The notes below the pieces were generated by a model. The model saw only the letters and a list, made by a program, of their open reading frames with translations. It had not been told where the DNA came from and ran no database searches. Positions 58,444 to 64,000 of a stretch of 64,000 nt of DNA are shown in pieces. How positions within the stretch are numbered: position 1 is the first letter of the stretch; each line of letters begins with the position of its first letter. The DNA comes from Acidobacteriota bacterium (GTDB lineage: Bacteria; Acidobacteriota; Aminicenantia; Aminicenantales; Saccharicenantaceae). The stretch spans positions 62,001 to 126,000 of the forward strand of contig JAKLEN010000008.1 in the NCBI GenBank assembly GCA_022711665.1, given 5' to 3'. The translations under genes were made by a program, and so were the position numbers.

Positions 58444-61400
58444 TCAGGCGCCGGCCGGCAGCTCGAGGGTGACCGTCGTGCCCCGGCCGGGCCGGCTCTC
58501 AACCCGGACGGCGCCGCCGTGCTCTTCGATGATCTTCTTCGTGATCGGCAGGCCCAGCCCGGTCCCGGCGTCCTTGGTGGAGAAATAAAGGTCGAAGATC
58601 CGGGCGGCGGTCTCGGGGCTCATGCCCGCCCCGGTGTCGCTGACGGTGACGACGAAGCGGTCGCCGCGACGGCCGACGCGGACCGCGACCTCGCCCCGGG
58701 CCCCGATGGCCTCGACGGCGTTGGCCACGACGTTGCGGAAGGCGGTCTTGAGCTTGCCCGCGTCGCCCCGGGCCAGGAAGTCGTCGCCTTCGGCGGCCAG
58801 CGCGATGCGGATGCGCTCGGCCAGCAGCCGGCGGTAGGGATCCAGGACCTCCTCGAGCACCCGCCGCAGGTCTACGGGCTCCTTGCGGACGGTCGTGTCC
58901 CGGGCGATCTCCATGAATTCCGTGGCGATGCGGCGCAGGTTCTCGACCTCGCCGACGATGTAGGACATGGACTCCCGGAGGGCCTTGTCGAAGTCGCCGC
59001 GCCGGTCCTCGTAGACCTTGAGGACATGCTCGGCCGACAGCTGGATGGGCGTCAGGGGGTTCTTGATCTCATGGGCGACCTTGCGGGCCATCTCGGTCCA
59101 GGCCACCTTCTTGCTCATCTCGGCCAGCTCCTGCTCGTGGGTCCGGAGGTTGCGGACCATGGTGTTGAAACCGTCGATGAGGGTCATCATCTCGTCGCGG
59201 GAGCGATGGTCGATCCGGACCTCGAGGTTGCCCAGGCCGACCTCCCGGGTGCCGGCCAGGAGCTTGCGCACGGGGACGATGATCATGCCCTTGATGCCGC
59301 GGGAGAAGACGAGGACCAGGACGACGAAGAAGGCCGATAGGACGACCAGGAACTCGACGGTCTCCCGGGTGGCCCTGTCGAGCTGCTGCCGCTCGAACGG
59401 GAAGGGCAGGGAGATGAAGAGCGTCGAGGTCCCGGACGCGTAAGGCACGGTCAGGGTCTGGAACGAATAGTTGCCCAGCCGGGTCCGGCGGACGGTATAG
59501 GGCTTGCGGCCGTAGACCAGGTCGCGGTAGGCCTCGCCGTCGATGATGTCCGGCAGCAGGCCGCTTTCGAAGAACTCGCGCCGGCTCGAGGCGCTGACCA
59601 CGCCGTCCTGATAAAGGATGACATCGCTCGACAGCGTCTCGCTGATCCAGAAGGCCAGGTCCTCCTGCGTGGACGGGGCCGGCGAGAGCTCGGTGCCCTG
59701 GATGTTGCTGAAAGCCTCCATCAGCCCCTGGGCGTAGGTGGCATGGACGGCGGAGTCCTCGACGAACTGCTCGGTGAAAAGGCGGTCGAAGAGGTTCCGG
59801 GTGAAGACGGTGAAGAGGAGCAGGGGCACCACGGCCACCGCCAGGAAAGCGGCGTAAACGCGGCTCGAGAACGACCAGAACGGCCGTCGCAGCGAGGCCC
59901 GGCCCCGGGCCAGCGCGGCCACGGCGGCCGTGAGCAGGGCCGCGGCCAGGCCGAGGAAGAAGAAGCGGAGGAAATCGACGGTCCGGGTGCGAAGGTTCTT
60001 GCGCGGCGCGAACAGACTGTAGACCCGGCCGCCCGACCGGAAGAGGTAGGCGTCGTAGACCGTGCCGCCCTCGCGGAAGACCGTCCAGAACGGAGTCGCC
60101 GCGTCCTTCAGACGCCCCAGGTCGGCCGCGGCCAGGCTGGCGGTCAGCTTGCCGGGGTTGAACAACGACCGGCCCTGGAGGTCGAAGATCTCGAAGCCGA
60201 AGTCGATCTGGCCCAGCGCCGGCAGGGAATCGGTCCGCATCACCTCGAAATAGGGGTTGGCGGAGTAGAGGAAGGGCAGCATCTCAGGATCGAGGGAAAC
60301 GTAGAGGAGGACCCGGCCGATAGGCGAACCGGCTTCGGTGAAGTCCCGGTAGCCGACGAGGAAGTCCTTCTCACGGCCGATGAAGGTCTGGGCATGGGGA
60401 ACGATGGCCCAGGTCGTCGAGGCGGGCAGGACCGGAGCGCCGCCGAGGAATTTGGGCACGTTGAGCGAGAAACGGCTGTAGAGCTCGCCCTCGGCGTCGC
60501 GGATCTCCAGGCTCGAGTACCAGTTGGCCCGGGCCACGGGCGTGCCTTCCCAGAGGTCCTGGGCCAGCGTTTCCTTGTCCTTGGGGTCCTTGAGGTAGGC
60601 CGAGAGACGGGCCTCGTTGCGGTCGAGCACGGGCAGGGATTCCTCGATGAGGAACCGGGCCCAGCCGGCCTGGCTCTGGACGGTGTGGGCGACGGTCGTT
60701 TCGAGCAGGCGGCGGGTCCGGATGACGTCCAGGCCGTCGACCGAACGGGCCAGCCAGAGCGAGGCGATGACCAGGCCGGCCAGCCAGACCTCGCGCCGCC
60801 GCGCGAGGGCCGGCCGGACGGCGACCGCGAAGACGCAGGCCGCGAGGACGGCGCCGATCGCCGCGAGAAGGAGCCCGGGCCGCGGCCCCGAGGCCAGGAC
60901 GGCCGCGGCCGCGGCCAGGCCGGAGGCCAGGGCGCCGGTCCAGGCCGTCCGCCGGTCCCGGAAGGCCAGCCGGAAAACGACGGCCAGGACGAGCAGGGCC
61001 GCGACCAGGGCGGCGAACAGTCCCAGCTGCAAGGCCAGGCGGGCCAGGTCGAAATCCCAGCGCAGCACCGAGAGGTTGGAATTGAAGACGACCAGGCGGC
61101 AGACTTCCCGCAGGGCCAGGAAGGTCCCGGCGGCGCCCGCGGCGGCGACGAGATGGGCCAGGACGGCCAGCGGGAGCGACGAACGGCCCGGCCGGCCTTC
61201 GGTCCGCGGAAAAGCCAGCGAAGCGGCGCAGGCCGCCAGGCCGAGCCCGGCCAGGGCGGTCAGGAAGATATCGATGGGCGAGCCGGTCAGGCCGGCCCAT
61301 GAAGCGAAGCCGGCCACGGAAGGCTTGAACAGGGCCAGGGACTGGAGCCGTTCGAGCCGGCCGAGCGGCAGCGCCAGGAGCCGTGTCGCCGCGAGCAGGC

Positions 61401-62307
61401 CGGCGCCCAGGACGGCCGGCGGGAGGGCGTGCCGCCGCAGGAAGCCGGGCGAGGACCAGAAGAAGGCCAGCCCGGCGACGGCGGCCATGATGAGGGCGAG
61501 CAGGGCCGCCAGGTTCAGGCCTTCCCGGGCGGCCGAGAGCCGCGAGGTCAGGGACGGCGAGGCCAGGGTGACCGTGGCCGTGATGCGCCCGACCTCGTTC
61601 CGGAGCGGGAAGTAGAGGGTCTGGATCTCGTTCTTCTGCCGGGACTGGCTCGGGAACTCGTCGCCGTGGCGGGCGAAGAACTCCTCGTAGCCGGCGATGT
61701 CGTCGCGGAAGTCCCAATAGTCCACGGTCATCTCGAAGGGCGGGGCCGGACGCAGGGCGTTGTACTCGCGGATATAGGACGATCGGACGGGAGGGATGAA
61801 GGCCAGCCGGGAGAAGTGGAAAACCATGCGGCCGCCCTCGATCGGCTGCAGGGCGACCAGATAGACGGAGGCCTTGGACTTGACCAGGACCGAGCCGCCG
61901 TCGCGCCCGTGCTCCCGGAGGGCCTCCGGGTCCCACTGGCTCTCGGGACTCAGGACGTTGCCGTACCAGGCCAGGACGTCCCCGTCGCCGCCGGTCAGGG
62001 CGGCGCCCTCGTTCTCCGGGTCGAGGCCGCTCGACCGGAATAGGGTGACGAAATCCGCCGCCGCGGCGGGCAGCGCGGCCCCGGCGAACCGGGACCTGCG
62101 GGCCGCGAGCGCGTCCAGCCGGCCGGAGAACTCCCGCCGGGTCCGGACGGCCTGGCGGCGCAGCGAAGCCAGACTGCGGGCGTCGAAATTGCGGGACAGG
62201 AATCCCGGCAGGAGGAGCGAGAGGACGCCGGCGAGCAGGGCCGCCGCGAGCGCCCCGACGGCGACGACCGGGAGGGGGCCGGGGCGCCGGGGCCGGGTCG
62301 CGGCCAT
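58444..62307 (-). CDS. NtrY-like giant sensor histidine kinase
   Basis: A 1287-residue multi-pass kinase. N-terminal anchor and an outer domain (to about 255), a block of about eight transmembrane helices (about 260-530), a second outer domain, two more helices near 775-835, a third outer region, one helix near 965, HAMP (about 985-1040), H-box with His1079 (KVAHEIKNPLTPIQ), N-box NVVANAVEA and G-boxes DTGAGMSPE, GTGLGLPI. The H-box resembles NtrY. No response regulator gene (NtrX) is in the window. It overlaps the upstream gene by 3 bases. Confidence 0.88.
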   Translation of the reverse strand: MAATRPRRPGPLPVVAVGALAAALLAGVLSLLLPGFLSRNFDARSLASLRRQAVRTRREFSGRLDALAARRSRFAGAALPAAAADFVTLFRSSGLDPENEGAALTGGDGDVLAWYGNVLSPESQWDPEALREHGRDGGSVLVKSKASVYLVALQPIEGGRMVFHFSRLAFIPPVRSSYIREYNALRPAPPFEMTVDYWDFRDDIAGYEEFFARHGDEFPSQSRQKNEIQTLYFPLRNEVGRITATVTLASPSLTSRLSAAREGLNLAALLALIMAAVAGLAFFWSSPGFLRRHALPPAVLGAGLLAATRLLALPLGRLERLQSLALFKPSVAGFASWAGLTGSPIDIFLTALAGLGLAACAASLAFPRTEGRPGRSSLPLAVLAHLVAAAGAAGTFLALREVCRLVVFNSNLSVLRWDFDLARLALQLGLFAALVAALLVLAVVFRLAFRDRRTAWTGALASGLAAAAAVLASGPRPGLLLAAIGAVLAACVFAVAVRPALARRREVWLAGLVIASLWLARSVDGLDVIRTRRLLETTVAHTVQSQAGWARFLIEESLPVLDRNEARLSAYLKDPKDKETLAQDLWEGTPVARANWYSSLEIRDAEGELYSRFSLNVPKFLGGAPVLPASTTWAIVPHAQTFIGREKDFLVGYRDFTEAGSPIGRVLLYVSLDPEMLPFLYSANPYFEVMRTDSLPALGQIDFGFEIFDLQGRSLFNPGKLTASLAAADLGRLKDAATPFWTVFREGGTVYDAYLFRSGGRVYSLFAPRKNLRTRTVDFLRFFFLGLAAALLTAAVAALARGRASLRRPFWSFSSRVYAAFLAVAVVPLLLFTVFTRNLFDRLFTEQFVEDSAVHATYAQGLMEAFSNIQGTELSPAPSTQEDLAFWISETLSSDVILYQDGVVSASSRREFFESGLLPDIIDGEAYRDLVYGRKPYTVRRTRLGNYSFQTLTVPYASGTSTLFISLPFPFERQQLDRATRETVEFLVVLSAFFVVLVLVFSRGIKGMIIVPVRKLLAGTREVGLGNLEVRIDHRSRDEMMTLIDGFNTMVRNLRTHEQELAEMSKKVAWTEMARKVAHEIKNPLTPIQLSAEHVLKVYEDRRGDFDKALRESMSYIVGEVENLRRIATEFMEIARDTTVRKEPVDLRRVLEEVLDPYRRLLAERIRIALAAEGDDFLARGDAGKLKTAFRNVVANAVEAIGARGEVAVRVGRRGDRFVVTVSDTGAGMSPETAARIFDLYFSTKDAGTGLGLPITKKIIEEHGGAVRVESRPGRGTTVTLELPAGA

Positions 62308-62741
62308 CAGCGTCTCTCCGCCCGGATCTCGACGATGCGGGGGACGCCGAGCGGCCCCGCGGCGCCGGAGGCGGAGGCGGCGACGAAGATATACAAGCGG
62401 AGCGAATAGGAGGCCCCCGTCCGCTCGTTGCGGAAGGACCAGCGGGCCCGCAGGATGCCCCCGGGCCCGCCGGGCAGCGAGGACATCCGGGGATCGATCG
62501 TGAACTCGGTCGTCCGGAAGGTCGCGAAGTAGCGGCGAAAGACGAGACAGGTCTGGTCGGGGGAGAGCTGGTCGGCCAGGGAAAACGGCTCGGGCAGGGA
62601 GACGGGAATGGCCCCGTCGGTCGCCAGGACCTGGCGGAGGATGGCCGGCGAGCTCTGAAGAAAGGCCGTTTGGATCCGGGCGGCGACCGGGGTCGGGAAC
62701 GACAGCAGCAGGGTCAGCGGCAGGAGATGAAAGGCGACCAC
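62307..62741 (-). CDS. small secreted protein coupled to the kinase
   Basis: A 144-residue protein with signal peptide (about 1-21) and a beta-rich domain (FRRYFATFRTTEFTIDP; WSFRNERTGASYSLRLYIF). Its stop overlaps the kinase ATG (TGATG), so they are coupled. Proteins in this position before NtrY-like kinases are often DUF4390-type, but I cannot confirm the family. GTG start 62741 has only a weak ribosome site. Confidence 0.65.
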   Translation of the reverse strand: MVAFHLLPLTLLLSFPTPVAARIQTAFLQSSPAILRQVLATDGAIPVSLPEPFSLADQLSPDQTCLVFRRYFATFRTTEFTIDPRMSSLPGGPGGILRARWSFRNERTGASYSLRLYIFVAASASGAAGPLGVPRIVEIRAERR

Positions 62742-62821
62742 GGCGGCGTCACCGTCTCAGCACGGCACCTGCCGGAGCGATCCGCGGGGATGTCTCCGGC
62801 CGGGCCGTCGGCCTGAGGAGT

Positions 62822-63055
62822 TCAGGCGTCCTTCTTGGGCTCGGCTTCCTGCTCGAGCTTCCTGGTCCGCTTGGCGTCCTTGATGCTGCTGATGCCGGCG
62901 ATGAGGCAGATGAAGCCGCCGAAGAACAGGATGGGCGGGACGAACCCGAGGACGACGGCGAAGAAGGCGGCGCGGAAGGTGGCGGAAAAGACGACCAGGG
63001 CCAGGCCGCCGGCCATGGCGACGATGCCGCCGACAACGGCGATGATCTTGCCCAT
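62822..63055 (-). CDS. small two-helix membrane protein
   Basis: A 77-residue protein with two hydrophobic segments (about 4-26 and 29-54) and a charged tail rich in Lys/Glu (KRTRKLEQEAEPKK). AGGGAGG precedes the ATG. No family is recognised. It may share its transcript with the kinase pair, whose first gene starts 80 bases downstream. Confidence 0.75.
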   Translation of the reverse strand: MGKIIAVVGGIVAMAGGLALVVFSATFRAAFFAVVLGFVPPILFFGGFICLIAGISSIKDAKRTRKLEQEAEPKKDA

Positions 63056-63090
63056 GTGGGACCTCCCTAGGGACTTTGGATTCGGCGCGG

Positions 63091-63120
63091 ATTATAACAG
63101 AGCCCTCGCCGGCCCGTCAA
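63091..63120 (-). promoter_or_regulatory. consensus-like promoter for the small membrane protein and kinase genes
   Basis: Minus strand: -35 TTGACG, 18 bp, -10 TATAAT. Confidence 0.7.
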
Positions 63121-63130
63121 CGCCGCGCGG

Positions 63131-63159
63131 TGGCCAGCGGTCCGCCGTTCCGCTAGAAT
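63131..63159 (+). promoter_or_regulatory. sigma-70 promoter for the HAD gene
   Basis: -35 TGGCCA, 17 bp, -10 TAGAAT, back to back with the preceding minus-strand promoter. Confidence 0.5.
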
Positions 63160-63207
63160 AGCGGGGGAGTCCGGCACGGGATTCCCGAAAGGAGCGGCCG
63201 ACCGGCC

Positions 63208-63780
63208 ATGGGCCTCAAGGGCGTCATCTTCGACCTCGACGGCACGGTCGTCGAGAACGACTACGACTGGCCCGGCATCCGCAGGGAGCTGGGCACGGGG
63301 GAGATGTCCATCCTGGCCTACCTCGACGCCCTGGTCGAGCCGGAGCGGTCGGCCAAGTGGGCCATCCTCGAGGGCCACGAGGCCCGGCAGACCGAGGCCT
63401 CCGTCCTGCGCCAGGGGTTCAGCGGGCTCCTGGAGCGGCTGCGGGCCCGCGGCCTGGCCGTGGCCCTGGTCACGAACAACTCCCGCAAGAACGCGGAGTA
63501 CCTGCTGGGCAAGTTCGGCCTGGCCTTCGACTGCGTCATCACGCGGGAGAGCGGCCTCTGGAAGCCTTCCGGGGCGCCGTTCCTCGAGGTCCTGCGGACG
63601 CTCGGCCTGGGGCCGGCGGAGGTCGGGGTGGTCGGGGACACGCGCTTCGATGTCCTGGCCGCCCTCGACGCCGGGATCGAGGCCATCTATCTCCTGTCGA
63701 ACGAGCCGGAGCGCTTCCTCGGCTATCCCGTCAAGATCGTCCCTTCCATCGAGGCCCTGGCTAGGGTTATCTGCAGATAG
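63208..63780 (+). CDS. HAD-family phosphatase
   Basis: A 190-residue HAD hydrolase. Asp9 and Asp11 (IFDLDGTVVEND) are the nucleophile and acid, VTNNSRKN motif II, a Lys in LWKPSGAPF, and GDTRFDVLAA motif IV. The small helical cap is of the phosphoglycolate-phosphatase type. The substrate is unknown. AAAGGAG lies rather far (13 bases) from the ATG. Confidence 0.88.
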   Translation: MGLKGVIFDLDGTVVENDYDWPGIRRELGTGEMSILAYLDALVEPERSAKWAILEGHEARQTEASVLRQGFSGLLERLRARGLAVALVTNNSRKNAEYLLGKFGLAFDCVITRESGLWKPSGAPFLEVLRTLGLGPAEVGVVGDTRFDVLAALDAGIEAIYLLSNEPERFLGYPVKIVPSIEALARVICR

Positions 63781-63792
63781 CTTTGCTTGTCC

Positions 63793-63821
63793 TTGATTTC
63801 CGGCCGGTGATTGGCCAGAAT
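63793..63821 (+). promoter_or_regulatory. sigma-70 promoter for the class V aminotransferase
   Basis: -35 TTGATT, 17 bp, -10 CAGAAT; leader of about 23 bases. Confidence 0.5.
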
Positions 63822-63850
63822 GGACGGGACTCCAATCCGCGAGGTTCACG

Positions 63851-64000
63851 ATGGCCGAAGACAAGCTGCTCCTCATCCCCGGCCCGAGCCCGGTCGTGCC
63901 GCGCATCCTCGAAGCCCTGGCCCTGCCGACCGTCTCCCACGTCGGGCCGGACATGGTCCGCGACCTGGCCGAGGCCTGCGAGAACCTCAAGAGGATCGTC
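63851..64000 (+). CDS. class V aminotransferase, serine-pyruvate/alanine-glyoxylate type (partial)
   Basis: Only the first 50 residues are in the window. LLLIPGPSPVVPRILEALALP and SHVGPDMVRDLAEACENLKRI match the start of alanine-glyoxylate/serine-pyruvate aminotransferases. The PLP lysine is beyond the edge, so the exact activity is open. Confidence 0.8.
   Translation, partial: MAEDKLLLIPGPSPVVPRILEALALPTVSHVGPDMVRDLAEACENLKRIV

Noticed and set aside
59743-61302. Long open frame opposite the histidine kinase
   Set aside because: Gln/Gly/Arg-rich shadow translation of the kinase; no motif and no start signals.
62749-63036. Ser/Pro-rich 95-codon frame overlapping the small membrane protein gene
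   Set aside because: Different frame of the 77-residue protein gene, which has the ribosome site and promoter.
1-64000. CRISPR arrays, tRNA and rRNA genes
   Set aside because: No regularly spaced repeats, tRNA cloverleaf or rRNA signature were found by eye on either strand; a dedicated scan could still find a tRNA.

Overview
The window is GC-rich chromosomal DNA from a Gram-negative bacterium. It carries an Oar-like TonB-dependent receptor with an N-terminal carboxypeptidase-regulatory domain, several predicted lipoproteins, secreted six-bladed beta-propeller proteins, TPR/sulfatase-like proteins, a monomeric NADP isocitrate dehydrogenase and a NtrY-like kinase. This mix resembles Acidobacteriota or Candidatus Aminicenantes genomes. 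That placement is inference from gene content, because no rRNA or other taxonomic marker lies in the window. I see no rRNA, tRNA, CRISPR array, complete insertion sequence or prophage.

Region by region. 1-3.1 kb: a threonine-dehydrogenase-like epimerase (cut by the window edge) diverges from a histidine ammonia-lyase with Cys in its MIO triad, followed by an SDR. 3.1-11.7 kb: an SPFH protein and a secreted D-aminoacylase converge, across a bidirectional hairpin, on a four-gene operon (sulfatase-like/TPR, regulatory-domain/TPR, gamma-glutamyltransferase, glutamate-racemase-like lipoprotein). 11.8-16.6 kb: a secreted Ntn-hydrolase and a TonB receptor. 16.8-22.0 kb: a sugar-type ABC transporter (two permeases, two ATPases) and a zinc alcohol dehydrogenase; the solute-binding-protein gene is reduced to its last 42 codons behind a near-consensus promoter. 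22.1-25.3 kb: DUF6305-like protein, DctM-type permease, a 47-residue membrane protein and a membrane-anchored aspartoacylase-like enzyme. 25.3-36.9 kb: HtrA-type protease, secreted papain-fold, ankyrin and nitroreductase-like proteins, isocitrate dehydrogenase, a Cys-rich DUF3795 protein and two paralogous beta-propellers.

37.0-42.1 kb is an SOS mutagenesis cassette, lexA-dinB-dnaE2, with palindromic repeat sequences inside and just after dnaE2. 42.2-47.2 kb: orphan HicB-like protein, a CDF exporter with the Asn-Asp-Asp-Asp site expected for manganese, a GNAT-YoaP protein and an ECF sigma/anti-sigma/effector/cupin operon. 47.3-64 kb is mostly metabolic: URO-D-like methyltransferase, peroxiredoxin, LysA, DUF72, threonine dehydratase, ThiD, acylphosphatase, KAS-III plus a YHS protein, a CoA-transferase/short acyl-CoA-dehydrogenase-like/NIF3 operon, flavodoxin, a 1287-residue NtrY-like kinase, a HAD phosphatase and a truncated class V aminotransferase.

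Promoters are readable by eye in many gaps: TTGnnn, usually 17 bp, then a TAnnnT-like box. Several lie so close to the start codon that leaderless or near-leaderless messages are expected. The most interesting points are the decayed binding-protein gene, the extracytoplasmic racemase/transpeptidase/D-aminoacylase neighbourhood, the palindromes inside dnaE2, the Gln-to-Glu Q-loops in both ABC ATPases, the DUF6305/DctM cluster and the manganese-type CDF.
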